A DNA stretch of 56,351 nt, from the NCBI GenBank assembly GCA_030527425.1, contig JAUNAV010000006.1, positions 1 through 56,351 of the forward strand, read 5' to 3'. The DNA comes from Tissierellia bacterium. GTDB taxonomy: Bacteria > Bacillota > Clostridia > Tissierellales > Peptoniphilaceae. Under the pieces are notes generated by a model. The model saw only the letters and a program-made list of their open reading frames with translations, was not told the origin of the DNA and did not search any database. Below, piece after piece: positions 28,259-38,908 of the stretch (within the stretch, counting starts at the first letter, position 1; each line of letters starts with the position of its first letter). Both the position numbers and the translations under genes were made by a program.

Positions 28259-30420
28259 CTAAAAAAGCCTCCTTTTAAATATCTTATTGCTTTTTTGTCG
28301 CCATTTAATTTCAATTTTACAAATCCATCTGTCTGCGTATTGTAGACTTTAATTCCTTTGACATTTTCCAAAGCTTCTTTTGATGGATGATTATATCTAT
28401 TGTTTCTACCTGCTGAAATTAAAATCAAATTAGGCTTAGTCTTATTTATAAAGTCTTTACTGGTAGAATTTTTTGAACCATGATGTGATAATTTTAATAT
28501 ATCCGCTTTATAATTTAATCTATCTTCATAATATGATGAAAGATCCCCAAGAGTCAGTATTTTTACAGAATTCAAGTCGATAAGAAGTCCTAAGGATTTG
28601 TCATTTTCGTCTTTATCAACTCCCGAGAAAATACATTTAATACTTCCTGATTTTAAGCTTATAGTATCCTTATTTTTTAAATATGAGAAATTTTCATATT
28701 TTTTAAAATTAACTTTTTGATATTCGGTTGATATAAGATTTTCTATTTTGAAATTTTTATCTAATATTTCAAGATTTCCACTATGATCTTCATCATTATG
28801 ACTTATAAAGACTGCCTTCAATTTTTTTATCCCCATTGCCTTTAAAATCGGTATAAGAGTATTTTCTCCGCTATTGTTTCCTCCTCCTACATCTATCATA
28901 TAGTAATCATTTTTATCTTTTAATAAAAAAGCATCACCTTGTCCGATATCTATCATATTATAACTAACTTCTGTCATTTCATTATACAATTTTTGGGATA
29001 CAGATGATATGACCAATGTAGCAGTTAAAATTATATAGATTCTATTATAAGTTAAAAATCTTTTTTTCATATATACTAAATTAATCAATACAATCAGAAA
29101 AATTAGCGAGATAATTGCACTATCTTCTCTTATGAATTGAATTTCAAAGCTAAAATCAAAAATCATATCGATAAGATTTAGAAGAAAGCTTATTAAAAAA
29201 TCCAAAATTAAAAATATTGGAACCTTTAATAAAAACAGTACTTTATAAAATATGATTATAAAAAATACCATATACAAAATTATCGTAAAAATCGGCAGTA
29301 CTATTAAATTTGCTACAAATGACATTGGATTTATATATCCAAAATAATTTGATGTAAATATCATCATTACAGCTTGGATAACTAGCACAAATATTATTTT
29401 ATTTTTGTAGCAATCTTTGATTTTGCTATATATTATGTATATAGAAATCATAGCTAGATAACTAAGCTGAAAAGATAAAGATAGATATGCAAATGGATAT
29501 ATAATCTCTATTATTAAAGCAGATAGAAATATTGAATTTATTTTGTCCTCTTTCTTAAGCATTATATATGACAAAAATTCAATGATATTCATAATTAAAA
29601 CCCTAATTATAGAAAAAGGGAAGCTTAGAAAATATGCATATACAAAGCAGATGAAAATCGCAAAAAATTTTGCTATTTTATAGTCAAATCCAAATTTTAG
29701 CAATGAAAATATTAAAAATATCATAATGATATCAATATGTAGTCCTGAAATCACAAGAATATGTGACAGTCCTAAATTTCTAATATTTTCCAAATATTCA
29801 AATTTGTCACTTAAAATAAGCGAAATGACAAAATCTCTATTTCTATCCTTTAAATTATTATCAAAAATATTTCTTATGTATTTGTCAAAATCCTTCTTTA
29901 AATTTAATAATAGCCTTTTTGACTTTCTCTTTTCTATCAAAGAATTTTCTTCTAACTGATATTTTATATTTCTAGAAATATAATGATTTCTCATATTATA
30001 TAAATATGGATTAGTGTTTTTTTGAATATAATTTTTATCTGCTTTTACAATAACTCTATCAGCTATTTGATAATTATTTGGCGAATACAATATAGCTTTT
30101 TTATTATCGATATTATTTATTATTTGGTATCTATAATAGTCATTGTATTTTGTATCTAGCTTTTTTACATCGACAATATCAACATCATAATTGCCATTTA
30201 CTGTTTTTGGATTAAGATTGTTAAATGATAAGTCAGTCATTAAAAATCCAAATAAAAAGCCCAAAACAATAATTGCCAATGATTTATTATTTCTAAAATA
30301 AGAAATAATCGATATTAAAGATGCAATTATTAAAAATAATGGCGAAAATCCCTCAGTAAAAGTATATAAATATGAAGAAAAAATAAATGAAATTAGAATA
30401 TATACAACAGGTCTTTTCAT
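28255..30420 (-). CDS. comEC: ComEC/Rec2 DNA-uptake channel protein
   Basis: ComEC carries single-stranded DNA across the membrane during transformation. The 721-residue protein has two N-terminal membrane helices, an extracellular OB-like part, the Competence domain (about residues 195-470) with SLILSDKFEYLENIRNLGLSH and many helices, and a C-terminal metallo-beta-lactamase domain with MIDIGQGDAFLL, ISHNDEDHSGN (near residue 543) and KLSHHGSKNS. All three parts and the nuclease-like metal motifs look intact. comEA and comEB, often upstream, are not here. An AGGAGG site precedes the ATG. Confidence 0.94.
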   Translation of the reverse strand: MKRPVVYILISFIFSSYLYTFTEGFSPLFLIIASLISIISYFRNNKSLAIIVLGFLFGFLMTDLSFNNLNPKTVNGNYDVDIVDVKKLDTKYNDYYRYQIINNIDNKKAILYSPNNYQIADRVIVKADKNYIQKNTNPYLYNMRNHYISRNIKYQLEENSLIEKRKSKRLLLNLKKDFDKYIRNIFDNNLKDRNRDFVISLILSDKFEYLENIRNLGLSHILVISGLHIDIIMIFLIFSLLKFGFDYKIAKFFAIFICFVYAYFLSFPFSIIRVLIMNIIEFLSYIMLKKEDKINSIFLSALIIEIIYPFAYLSLSFQLSYLAMISIYIIYSKIKDCYKNKIIFVLVIQAVMMIFTSNYFGYINPMSFVANLIVLPIFTIILYMVFFIIIFYKVLFLLKVPIFLILDFLISFLLNLIDMIFDFSFEIQFIREDSAIISLIFLIVLINLVYMKKRFLTYNRIYIILTATLVISSVSQKLYNEMTEVSYNMIDIGQGDAFLLKDKNDYYMIDVGGGNNSGENTLIPILKAMGIKKLKAVFISHNDEDHSGNLEILDKNFKIENLISTEYQKVNFKKYENFSYLKNKDTISLKSGSIKCIFSGVDKDENDKSLGLLIDLNSVKILTLGDLSSYYEDRLNYKADILKLSHHGSKNSTSKDFINKTKPNLILISAGRNNRYNHPSKEALENVKGIKVYNTQTDGFVKLKLNGDKKAIRYLKGGFFR

Positions 30421-30454
30421 GCCATCCTCCTAGATAAATCCACATATGTTTTAA

Positions 30455-30483
30455 TTTATTATATCATAATTGTATGCTATAAT
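30455..30483 (+). promoter_or_regulatory. Promoter of the AlaX-like gene
   Basis: A perfect TATAAT (30478-30483) is preceded by TGC (extended -10) and, 17 bases upstream, by a weak TTTATT. It lies 18 bases before the GTG start. Confidence 0.6.
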
Positions 30484-30501
30484 TAATATTGAGGTAATAT
30501 T

Positions 30502-31254
30502 GTGAAAAAGCTATATATTAAAATGCCTTATCTTACAAGTATTGGGGCAAAAATCAAAAAAAGAGAATACATAGAAGAAAATACAAAATTAATTTTAGAT
30601 AGAACTATTTTTATTCCTTGTGATCATAATAATGATTTAGAGGATGGCGAAATAGATGGACACAAATTATTGGATGTCTATGAGGAAAATGGTGAAATTT
30701 ATCATATTATAGAAGGAAGACCAGAAAAAAGTGATGTATATTTAAAAATAAAAAATCTAAAAAGGCAGAGAAATTTAGAATATAATGCAGCAATAATTCT
30801 CATAAGACTTTCGATGAACAAATTTTACAATAGACAATCTACATTCTTTGAGCTGAAAGATAATTATTGTAAGATCAAATTTAAAGACTTCGATCAAGAG
30901 GATATAAATATTAAAGCCTTAGAAAGCTTTATAAATTATATAATAGATTTAGGACTTGAGATTAATTTCATGGACGACAATTATATAATTGAGTCTTTAG
31001 GTGCAATAAATTATTTTGGCGTCAGTGTAAAAAATACTAATGAAATTAAGAGATTAAAAATTTTTAAATATGAAATTGAAAAAAATTCTCTTTCTATATC
31101 ATTTATAACAGGCAGTGATTATCAAAATTACCAACTTAGAAATGAAAGAATTTTAAATGATATAAAAGATATTGCTATCTCAAATGATCTAGCTAGCGAT
31201 AAAGTCTCAAAAATAATTAATAAAGTATCCGAACAAGATTTTCTTTCTAAATAA
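30502..31254 (+). CDS. Degenerate AlaX-like (alanyl-tRNA editing) protein lacking the zinc ligands
   Basis: The 250-residue protein shows the layout of AlaX and AlaRS editing domains. Residues 33-75 match the strand pattern LDRTxFxP...(D)GxIxGxxxxDVxExxGxIxHxxEG, residues 86-104 the helix that normally holds HxxxH, and residues 166-215 the part that reads CGGTHVxNTGEIxxxKIxK...RIxFxTG in the family, here YFGVSVKNTNEIKRLKIFK then SISFITG. The zinc ligands are gone: HxxxH is N95xxxI99, and the Cys and His of CGGTH are Tyr171 and Ser175. Hydrolytic editing is therefore unlikely; tRNA binding or another use is possible. The start is GTG behind GAGG. It is a single-gene unit with its own promoter and terminator. 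The homology is by eye and should be tested. Confidence 0.65.
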   Translation: MKKLYIKMPYLTSIGAKIKKREYIEENTKLILDRTIFIPCDHNNDLEDGEIDGHKLLDVYEENGEIYHIIEGRPEKSDVYLKIKNLKRQRNLEYNAAIILIRLSMNKFYNRQSTFFELKDNYCKIKFKDFDQEDINIKALESFINYIIDLGLEINFMDDNYIIESLGAINYFGVSVKNTNEIKRLKIFKYEIEKNSLSISFITGSDYQNYQLRNERILNDIKDIAISNDLASDKVSKIINKVSEQDFLSK

Positions 31255-31282
31255 CAATTAATTAAATGAATAATAGAACTTA

Positions 31283-31322
31283 AAAAGCTTCTGACTAGTA
31301 AAAACTAATCAGAAGTTTTTTT
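31283..31322. terminator. Bidirectional terminator between the AlaX-like gene and leuS
   Basis: CTTCTGACTAGT and ACTAATCAGAAG pair over 12 positions with one mismatch around AAAA. An A run precedes it and a T run follows, so it can end transcripts from both sides. Confidence 0.9.
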
Positions 31323-33729
31323 ATTTAACTACGAAATTTAAAATCTTTCCAGCTACATATATAACTTTTTTAATCTCTTTTCCATCAAGATATTTTTGAA
31401 TATTTTCATCAGCTTCAGCTTTTGAGACAGCATCTTCTTGATCACTGTCCTTACCCATTTTTACTGTAGCTCTTACTTTTCCATTTACTTGAACTGGCAT
31501 TTCAAAAGTATCATAGCTTAATTTAGATTCATCATATTCTGGCCAACTCGCTTGATGAATATATCCATCAAATCCTGCCATTTGCCATAACTCTTCAGTA
31601 ATGTGCGGACAAATAGGATTTAAAAGAATTAGATAAGTTTTAAAATCCTTCTTTGTTATCTCGCCTTGTGATCTCATTTCATTTAACAATGTCATAAGTT
31701 GTGATATGGCAGTATTAAATTTAAGATTTTCGCAATCATCTGAGACCTTTTTTATACTTTGATTTATAAGTATCTCTAGATCTTTGCTATACTCATCGCT
31801 ATCTTTTACCAAATCTATTAATCTAAATACTCTTTCTAAGTATTTTCTACATCCCTTTACACCTTCATCACTCCAAGGAGCTGTGGACTCGAAATCTCCT
31901 ATAAACATTTCATAACATCTTAAAGTATCTGCACCAAAATCTCTTACAATTTCGTCAGGATTAACAACATTTCCACGTGATTTACTCATCTTAGAATGAT
32001 CTTCACCAAGTATCATACCATGACTAGTTCTTTTCTTATATGGTTCTTTTGTTGGGACCATTCCTATATCATAGAGAAATTTATGCCAAAATCTAGAATA
32101 GAGCAAGTGAAGTGTAGTATGTTCCATACCGCCATTATACCAATCAACTGGTGTATAGTAATCCAATGCTTTTTTACTTGCAAGCTCTTTGTCATTATTA
32201 GGATCTGTATATCTTAGATAATACCAAGAACTTCCAGCCCATTGAGGCATTGTATCTGTCTCTCTTTTAGCATCTCTTCCACATATAGGACATTTAGTAT
32301 TTACAAATTCATCCATTTTTGAAAGAGGACTTTCACCATCATCAGTAACTTCATAATTTTCTACATTAGGTAATTTTATTGGCAAGTTTTCTTCTTTTTC
32401 ACAAACCCATCCATGTTCAGGGCAATATATCATTGGTATTGGTTCTCCCCAATATCTTTGTCTTGAAAAAACCCAATCTCTTAATTTAAAGTTCTTTTCT
32501 CTATTACCAATACCCATATCTTCTAATTTATCAATTATCTTTTCTTGCGCTTTTTTTATTGAAAGTCCATTTAAAATATCAGAATTGATCATATAACCCT
32601 TATCAATATCTGTTGTAGGAAGTTCCTCTTCCCCATTGTCAATGACAGGAATTATTGGCATATCGAATTTTTTAGCAAATTCAAAGTCTCGAGTATCATG
32701 TGCAGGAACAGCCATTATTGCACCAGTTCCATAAGTTATTAATACATAATCTGAAATCCAAATTGGTATTTCTTTATTATTAATTGGATTTATGGCTTTT
32801 ATACCATCTATCATAACGCCTGATTTTTCCTTAGACAATTCACTTCTTTCAAGATCACTCTTTGTTTTTGCCTTTTGTCTATATTCATCTACTTGATCAA
32901 AATTATTGATTTTATCTTTAAACTTTTCAATCATTGGATGTTCTGGAGCAATTACCATATAAGTTGCACCATATAAAGTATCTGGTCTTGTAGTATAAAC
33001 TTTCAATTTGTAATCAATGTCTTTTAGATCAAAGTTTATATTTGCTCCGAAACTTCTACCTATCCAATTAATCTGTTGAGCCTTTATTCTATCTTCATAA
33101 TCAACTTCATCAAGATCATCAATCAATCTATCAGCATATTCTGTAATCTTTAGCATCCATTGATTTTTAACTTTTCTTACTACTTCATGACCACAACGCT
33201 CACAATGTCCATTAATAACTTCTTCATTTGCAAGACCAGCCTTACAAGAAGGGCACCAATTTATTGGCATTTCTTTTTTATATGCAAGCCCTTTTTCATA
33301 CATTTGTATAAAAATCCACTGTGTCCATTTATAATAATTTGGATCTGTGGTATTTATCTCTCTGCTCCAATCAAAGGAAAATCCGATTGATTGCATTTGT
33401 TTTTTAAAATGAGCTATATTATCTTTGGTTACTTTAGCTGGATGTATTTTATTTTTAATTGCAAAATTTTCAGTTGGAAGACCAAAAGCGTCCCATCCTA
33501 TCGTATATAATACATTATATCCTTGTAATCTTCTCTTTCTTGAAACTATATCAAGAGCAGTATAAGGCCTAGGATGGCCTACATGTAGTCCTTGCCCTGA
33601 TGGATAAGGAAATTCTATTAATGCATAATATTTTTTCTTATTTTCATCAATTTCTGTTTTGAAAATTTCATTTTCATACCAGTATTTTTGCCATTTTTTT
33701 TCTATTTCATTTGGATTGTATTCAACCAT
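31321..33729 (-). CDS. leuS: Leucine--tRNA ligase
   Basis: This class I synthetase has 802 residues, the bacterial length. The HIGH-type motif is HVGHPR (about residues 51-56), the zinc motif CPSC...CERCG follows, the CP1 editing domain contains the Thr-rich [12 protein letters not shown] stretch, and the KMSKS motif is intact (SKMSKSRGN near residue 574). It lies 9 bases after asnS in a rarA-asnS-leuS transcript and has no T-box leader. Confidence 0.98.
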   Translation of the reverse strand: MVEYNPNEIEKKWQKYWYENEIFKTEIDENKKKYYALIEFPYPSGQGLHVGHPRPYTALDIVSRKRRLQGYNVLYTIGWDAFGLPTENFAIKNKIHPAKVTKDNIAHFKKQMQSIGFSFDWSREINTTDPNYYKWTQWIFIQMYEKGLAYKKEMPINWCPSCKAGLANEEVINGHCERCGHEVVRKVKNQWMLKITEYADRLIDDLDEVDYEDRIKAQQINWIGRSFGANINFDLKDIDYKLKVYTTRPDTLYGATYMVIAPEHPMIEKFKDKINNFDQVDEYRQKAKTKSDLERSELSKEKSGVMIDGIKAINPINNKEIPIWISDYVLITYGTGAIMAVPAHDTRDFEFAKKFDMPIIPVIDNGEEELPTTDIDKGYMINSDILNGLSIKKAQEKIIDKLEDMGIGNREKNFKLRDWVFSRQRYWGEPIPMIYCPEHGWVCEKEENLPIKLPNVENYEVTDDGESPLSKMDEFVNTKCPICGRDAKRETDTMPQWAGSSWYYLRYTDPNNDKELASKKALDYYTPVDWYNGGMEHTTLHLLYSRFWHKFLYDIGMVPTKEPYKKRTSHGMILGEDHSKMSKSRGNVVNPDEIVRDFGADTLRCYEMFIGDFESTAPWSDEGVKGCRKYLERVFRLIDLVKDSDEYSKDLEILINQSIKKVSDDCENLKFNTAISQLMTLLNEMRSQGEITKKDFKTYLILLNPICPHITEELWQMAGFDGYIHQASWPEYDESKLSYDTFEMPVQVNGKVRATVKMGKDSDQEDAVSKAEADENIQKYLDGKEIKKVIYVAGKILNFVVK

Positions 33730-33738
33730 GTCTTACTC

Positions 33739-35127
33739 CTATTTATTTTTTGATAGTGAATTTACTGTTCTAGGATATGGAATTACATCTCTTATATTTT
33801 TCATACCACTTAAATACATAACGGCACGCTCAAGTCCTAAGCCATATCCTCCATGTGGGCAACCACCAAAACGTCTTAAATCGAGATATTGTTTATAATT
33901 ATCAAGATTCATACCATCTTCTTTAATTCTTTTTTCTAGAATATCTAATCTTTCCTCTCTTTGACTTGCCCCTATGATCTCACCAACTCCTGGAACTAAA
34001 AGATCAGTGGCGGCAACAGTTTTATTATCATCATTTAGTCTCATATAAAATGCTTTAATATCTTTTGGATAATCTGTAATATAGACTGGACCATTTACAA
34101 TTTTTTCAGAAATATATCTTTCATGTTCTGTTTTTAAATCCATCCCCCATTCTACTGGATATTCGAAATCCACTTTAGCATCTTTTAGATATTCTATAGC
34201 CTTGGTGTAAGTCATTCTTTCAAATTTTGAATTTCTTACAGTATTTAATCTATCTATTAATGTTTTATCTATAAATCTATTGAAAAATTCTATTTCACTC
34301 TTACAATCTTCCATGACATAATTAATCATGTATTTTAACATCGCTTCGCCAAGATCCATTACATCTGTGAGATCTGCAAATGCAATTTCTGGCTCAATCA
34401 TCCAAAATTCTGCCGCATGTCTAGGTGTATTTGAATCTTCTGCTCTAAAGGTAGGGCCGAATGTATAAATCTTTGAAAAAGCCATAGCAAAAGCCTCTCC
34501 TTCAAGCTGACCTGATACAGTTAAATGACTTTTTGCGCCAAAGAAATCTTTTGAATAATCAATTTTACCATCTTTTTTGATATTTTCATCTTCATAATTT
34601 AAAGTTGTTACATTAAACATCTCTCCTGCACCCTCAGCATCACTTGCTGTAATTATTGGGGTATTTACATAGACAAATCCATTTTCATGGAAGAATTTAT
34701 GTATTGCATATGATATTGATGATCTTAATCTAAAAAGAGCTTTAAATGTATTTGTTCTTGCTCTAAGGTGAGGAATAGTTCTTAGAAATTCCATTGTCTG
34801 TCTTTTCTTTTGAATAGGAAATTTCTCATCGCTTTTTCCAATAACTTTTATATCTTTTGCCTGTATTTCAAATTTTTGTTTACTTGATTTTGTCTCTACT
34901 AAAATTCCTTCAACTTCAATACTTGCAGATAATTGTTGTTTTGAAATTTCAGTATAATTTTCTAGATCAGAAGAGATTACAATTTGTAAATTTTCAAAGC
35001 AGCTTCCGTCATTTAGCTCAATAAAACCAACATTTTTACTAAATCTAGATTGTCTAATCCAACCTGAAATCTTCATTTGTTTATCTACATATTTTGTATA
35101 ATCTTTAAAGATATCTCTAATTTGCAT
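33739..35127 (-). CDS. asnS: Asparagine--tRNA ligase
   Basis: This class II synthetase consists of an N-terminal OB anticodon domain (residues 1-100, [10 protein letters not shown]) and the catalytic domain with [21 protein letters not shown] (motif 2) and [16 protein letters not shown] (motif 3). The His in [12 protein letters not shown] and the overall pattern indicate AsnRS rather than AspRS. The start chosen is ATG 35125-35127, the first residue of the MQIRDIF sequence; it lies within the rarA stop region, with AGAGAGG upstream. ATG codons further upstream would add residues the family lacks. Confidence 0.95.
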   Translation of the reverse strand: MQIRDIFKDYTKYVDKQMKISGWIRQSRFSKNVGFIELNDGSCFENLQIVISSDLENYTEISKQQLSASIEVEGILVETKSSKQKFEIQAKDIKVIGKSDEKFPIQKKRQTMEFLRTIPHLRARTNTFKALFRLRSSISYAIHKFFHENGFVYVNTPIITASDAEGAGEMFNVTTLNYEDENIKKDGKIDYSKDFFGAKSHLTVSGQLEGEAFAMAFSKIYTFGPTFRAEDSNTPRHAAEFWMIEPEIAFADLTDVMDLGEAMLKYMINYVMEDCKSEIEFFNRFIDKTLIDRLNTVRNSKFERMTYTKAIEYLKDAKVDFEYPVEWGMDLKTEHERYISEKIVNGPVYITDYPKDIKAFYMRLNDDNKTVAATDLLVPGVGEIIGASQREERLDILEKRIKEDGMNLDNYKQYLDLRRFGGCPHGGYGLGLERAVMYLSGMKNIRDVIPYPRTVNSLSKNK

Positions 35128-36445
35128 TATTGCCATCATCCTCTCTTTTAATTTCATTAAGGTAGTTTATTATTTCCTTTTCATAGCCGATTGGTTTTGG
35201 ATAAAAAAATCGCTCATTTAAAAATTCTTCGGGCAAATAATCTTGTTTTACATATCCACCAAAAGAATGTGGATAAATATATTCATCCTTTACAATTTTC
35301 GAACTATCTTTATAATGAGTGTCCTTTAATTTATTTATAACATCAAGATCTTTATTATTTTTTACAAAATCCATCGCCTTATCTATTGCCAAATAGCTTG
35401 AATTATTCTTTCTTGAAGTAGTTAGATATATTACTGTCTGCGATAAAATAATCCTTGCCTCAGGCATGCCTACTTTATTTATTGATTCAAAACAATTATT
35501 TGCCATGACTAGAGCAAAGGGATTAGCATTTCCAATATCTTCAGATGCAAATATGATCATCCTTCTTGCTATAAATTTAATATCTTCCCCGCTTATTAGC
35601 ATCTTCGCAAGATAATATAAACTGGCATCTACATCAGAGCCTCTCATACTTTTTATAAAAGCAGATATGGTATCATAATGTCTATCAGAATTTCTATCAT
35701 AAATAACAATCTTTTTTTGAATTGAATTTTTTATTACTTCTTTGTCAATAACTATTTTATCATTTTTATCTTTTTCTGAAAACACAGCAATTTCTAAAGC
35801 ATTTAATAATGCTCTGCTATCGCCATTTGAATATTTTATAAGCATATTTTTGGCATCTTGTTCAATCTTTATATCCAGTTTATTAAGATATATATCCTTT
35901 TTTAAAGCCAAATTTATTAAATCAGATAAATCATTATCATCTAATGGTTTTAGCTCAAATACATACATCCTAGAAATAAGGGCCTTATTTATCTCAAAAT
36001 AAGGATTTTCAGTTGTCGCTCCAATTAGTATGATTGTACCATTTTCGACAAAAGGTAAAAGATAGTCCTGTTGTGATTTGTTAAATCTGTGAATTTCATC
36101 TATAAATAAAATAGTTTTTTTATTTTCATAAGATAAATTGTCTTCAGCAAGCTTAATTTTTTCTTTTATGTCTTTTATACCACTAGTCACTGCAGATATT
36201 TTTTCAAAAGCCATTTTAGTTTTTTTCGATATAATATAGCTTAAAGTCGTCTTTCCTATTCCAGGTGGTCCATATAATATCATCGAATATATTTTATCAG
36301 CTTTTATCATTCTATTTAAAATTTGTCCATCAGAAACTAGATGCTTTTGACCTATAAAATCTTTTAAATCTTCTGGTCTTAATCTATCTGCTAAGGGCTT
36401 ATTCTTTTCTAATTGTATTTTTTTATTTAATTCAAATAAATCCAT
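35117..36445 (-). CDS. rarA: Replication-associated recombination protein A (RarA/MgsA AAA+ ATPase)
   Basis: RarA is a clamp-loader-like AAA+ ATPase acting at stalled forks. The 442-residue protein has N-terminal [20 protein letters not shown], Walker [11 protein letters not shown] (about residues 59-68), Walker [17 protein letters not shown], the sensor stretch [11 protein letters not shown], and the C-terminal tetramer domain with [15 protein letters not shown] and [15 protein letters not shown]. It overlaps asnS by 11 bases. Confidence 0.95.
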   Translation of the reverse strand: MDLFELNKKIQLEKNKPLADRLRPEDLKDFIGQKHLVSDGQILNRMIKADKIYSMILYGPPGIGKTTLSYIISKKTKMAFEKISAVTSGIKDIKEKIKLAEDNLSYENKKTILFIDEIHRFNKSQQDYLLPFVENGTIILIGATTENPYFEINKALISRMYVFELKPLDDNDLSDLINLALKKDIYLNKLDIKIEQDAKNMLIKYSNGDSRALLNALEIAVFSEKDKNDKIVIDKEVIKNSIQKKIVIYDRNSDRHYDTISAFIKSMRGSDVDASLYYLAKMLISGEDIKFIARRMIIFASEDIGNANPFALVMANNCFESINKVGMPEARIILSQTVIYLTTSRKNNSSYLAIDKAMDFVKNNKDLDVINKLKDTHYKDSSKIVKDEYIYPHSFGGYVKQDYLPEEFLNERFFYPKPIGYEKEIINYLNEIKREDDGNNAN

Positions 36446-36489
36446 TATACTTTTATCCTAAATTCTAAGATTATAATAGTTTATATAAT

Positions 36490-36515
36490 AAAAGCTATTC
36501 AATAATTGAATAGCA
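36490..36515 (-). terminator. Terminator after nrdR
   Basis: On the minus strand GCTATTCAA and TTGAATAGC form a perfect 9-bp stem with a TTA loop, followed by TTTTATT. It closes the mraZ-to-nrdR transcript. Confidence 0.85.
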
Positions 36516-36524
36516 TTCTATTTA

Positions 36525-36977
36525 TCAATGATTTTTTAAGTTTTTAATTTCATCGTAGAATGAGTCTATATCCTTAAACTCTCTATAAACAGATGCAAAG
36601 CGCACATATGATACTTGATCTAGATCTTTTAATTTATCCATAACAAGCTCTCCAATATACGTACTTGCAACTTCTTTTTGTCCAAGATGATTGATTTTTA
36701 CTTCTATCTCATTGGCGATTTGCTCTATTTGATCCATGGATACTGGTCTTTTTTCACATGATTTTACAATACCATTTACAAGTTTCGATCTATTATATTT
36801 TTCTCTGGTATTGTCTTTTTTTATAACCATAATCGTAGAATCTTCATACCTTTCATAGGTTGAAAATCTCTTGTCACAACTATTACAATGTCTTCTTCTT
36901 CTTATCGCCTTTTCATCTTCTGTAGATCTAGAATCTACAACTTTTGTATCCTTTGAACCACAATATGGACATTTCAT
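36525..36977 (-). CDS. nrdR: Transcriptional repressor NrdR
   Basis: NrdR represses ribonucleotide reductase genes when dATP is high. The 150-residue protein has the zinc ribbon CPYCGSKDTKVVDSR (residues 3-17) with CNSC at 32-35, followed by the ATP-cone domain (about 46-136). It lies one base after ftsZ; this linkage to division genes occurs in some Clostridia. No ribonucleotide reductase gene is in the window. Confidence 0.96.
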   Translation of the reverse strand: MKCPYCGSKDTKVVDSRSTEDEKAIRRRRHCNSCDKRFSTYERYEDSTIMVIKKDNTREKYNRSKLVNGIVKSCEKRPVSMDQIEQIANEIEVKINHLGQKEVASTYIGELVMDKLKDLDQVSYVRFASVYREFKDIDSFYDEIKNLKNH

Positions 36978-36978
36978 A

Positions 36979-38070
36979 TTATTTCAAGAAATCTGGTAAT
37001 ATAAAGTCATCATCTTTATCAGATGAACTATTGCTAAATGAATTTGTTGTGAAATCATCATCAGCTTTTTCTTCTCTTAATGAATTACCAGTTTTTGTTT
37101 TTCTTTGTTGACCACTATCAAAACCTGTAGCAATAACAGTGATTTTAATGTCTTCACCTAATGATTCATCGCTGCCTATACCAAATATAATATTAGCATC
37201 ACTATCAACATGCTCTCTTATTAATTCAGCTGCTTCATTAGCTTCCATAAGTCCAACTTCTGCTGCTGTAACATTTAATAAAACAGCCTTAGCTCCTTCA
37301 ATTGAAGTTTCAAGTAGTGGTGAATTTACAGCGGCTTTTGCAGCATCTACAGCTCTATTTTCTCCATTAGCTGTACCAATACCCATATGAGCTATTCCTT
37401 GATCGCTCATAATTGATTTAACATCTGCAAAGTCTAGATTAATTACATTTGGAATAGCAATTAATTCTGAAATGCCAGAAATACCATCCATAAGTACCTT
37501 ATCTGCCATTTGGAAAGCTTCAACAATTGATGTTCTCTTTTCTACAATTTGTAAAAGTCTATCATTAGGAATTGTAATAAGAGTATCAACATTTTGTTTT
37601 AATCTTTCAACTCCACCTTCTGCTGATTTTTGTCTTTTTCTACCTTCAAATGTGAATGGTTTTGTGACAACTCCAACAGTTAAAATCCCTAAATCTTTCG
37701 CAACTTCTGCAACTACTGGAGCAGCACCTGTACCAGTTCCTCCTCCCATACCTGCAGTAATAAATACCATATCAGCTCCTTGTAAAGCTTCTTGGATTTC
37801 ATTTTTGCTCTCTTCTGCAGCTTTCATTCCTACTTCTGGATTGGCGCCAGCACCTAATCCTCTTGTCAATTTAACGCCTATTTGTAATTTTACATCTGCG
37901 TTAGAACTATTAAGCGTTTGAAGATCAGTGTTTAAAGCTACAAATTCTACCCCACTTAATCCACTGTCTCTCATACGGCTTATTGCATTATTTCCGCCGC
38001 CGCCGACACCGACAACTTTTATTTTAGCAAGATCATTGCTGTCAACTTCCATATTAAAGTTGTTAGTCAT
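36979..38070 (-). CDS. ftsZ: Cell division protein FtsZ
   Basis: FtsZ is the tubulin-like GTPase of the division ring. The tubulin signature [10 protein letters not shown] lies at residues 109-118, and the T7 loop contains [11 protein letters not shown]. The protein has 363 residues, a short disordered linker and a C-terminal peptide [11 protein letters not shown] that binds partners such as SepF, FtsA or ZapA. ftsA, usually directly upstream, is absent; ftsQ is the neighbour. The GGGGGA ribosome site is strong. Confidence 0.98.
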   Translation of the reverse strand: MTNNFNMEVDSNDLAKIKVVGVGGGGNNAISRMRDSGLSGVEFVALNTDLQTLNSSNADVKLQIGVKLTRGLGAGANPEVGMKAAEESKNEIQEALQGADMVFITAGMGGGTGTGAAPVVAEVAKDLGILTVGVVTKPFTFEGRKRQKSAEGGVERLKQNVDTLITIPNDRLLQIVEKRTSIVEAFQMADKVLMDGISGISELIAIPNVINLDFADVKSIMSDQGIAHMGIGTANGENRAVDAAKAAVNSPLLETSIEGAKAVLLNVTAAEVGLMEANEAAELIREHVDSDANIIFGIGSDESLGEDIKITVIATGFDSGQQRKTKTGNSLREEKADDDFTTNSFSNSSSDKDDDFILPDFLK

Positions 38071-38111
38071 GTTAATCCCCCATTTCTTTTATCATTTTGG
38101 CTTTTAAAATA

Positions 38112-38906
38112 TCATTCGTTATCAACAACTACTACAGGATTATCTCCTTGATTAAGCATAATCTTTTTAGCTTTGATGTTTTTTTGATTTATATCTTCAA
38201 TCACTGTCGATAGTAGTTTTAACTTATAATCTAAATTTTCTAAACTCCCAAAATTTACATCTATATCACTATACATTATACCAATATCAGACCTATTTTC
38301 AAAATCTAATTTTGTTATGAGAGTTGAAAAATCATATTTTTGAATTTGTTTAATAAATTCAAGAATTTTTTTATCCTTTGTAAATTTCTTAGATTTATTA
38401 ATTTCTTTTAAGCCTCTAACCTCTATTAGCTCTTTTAACATATCTTGATCTACTTTACTAGAATCCATTATATTTGATTCATTATTAATATAATAAATTC
38501 CATCATTGGTAGAGACATACATCATAGGATAAACTTCATCTATCTTTACTTTTAAAATATTGGGATATTCTTTTTCTATCTTGGCATTTTTAATATCATC
38601 AATTTCTAAAAGCTTATTTTCATATTCTGAGGTCTTATAAGTAATAATATTTTTTTCAATAGGATTATCTAAAAAAGCAATTATATCTTGATCTTTGTAT
38701 TTTCTATTTCCTGTAACCTCAATTGATGAAATCTTATAGACATTGTGATTTATGACTTGATAAAAAGCAATGGCTATGCTGCCTAGAATAAGAAAAAATA
38801 CAAATGGTTTTGTAAAAACTTTTTTAGTTTTTGCTTTTTTAGTTTTATTCTTGGTCTTTTTCTTCTTTATATGTCTTAATTCATTATTATTTTTGTATTT
38901 TGTCAT
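38112..38906 (-). CDS. ftsQ: Cell division protein FtsQ/DivIB
   Basis: The 264-residue protein has a long basic cytoplasmic N-terminus (over 15 Lys in the first 30 residues), one membrane helix (about 33-52), a POTRA domain starting YKISSIEVTGNRKYKDQDII and an FtsQ/DivIB beta domain ending NQGDNPVVVVDNE. It links septal wall synthesis to the divisome with FtsL and DivIC. It lies between murG and ftsZ. Confidence 0.92.
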   Translation of the reverse strand: MTKYKNNNELRHIKKKKTKNKTKKAKTKKVFTKPFVFFLILGSIAIAFYQVINHNVYKISSIEVTGNRKYKDQDIIAFLDNPIEKNIITYKTSEYENKLLEIDDIKNAKIEKEYPNILKVKIDEVYPMMYVSTNDGIYYINNESNIMDSSKVDQDMLKELIEVRGLKEINKSKKFTKDKKILEFIKQIQKYDFSTLITKLDFENRSDIGIMYSDIDVNFGSLENLDYKLKLLSTVIEDINQKNIKAKKIMLNQGDNPVVVVDNE

Positions 38907-38908
38907 AG

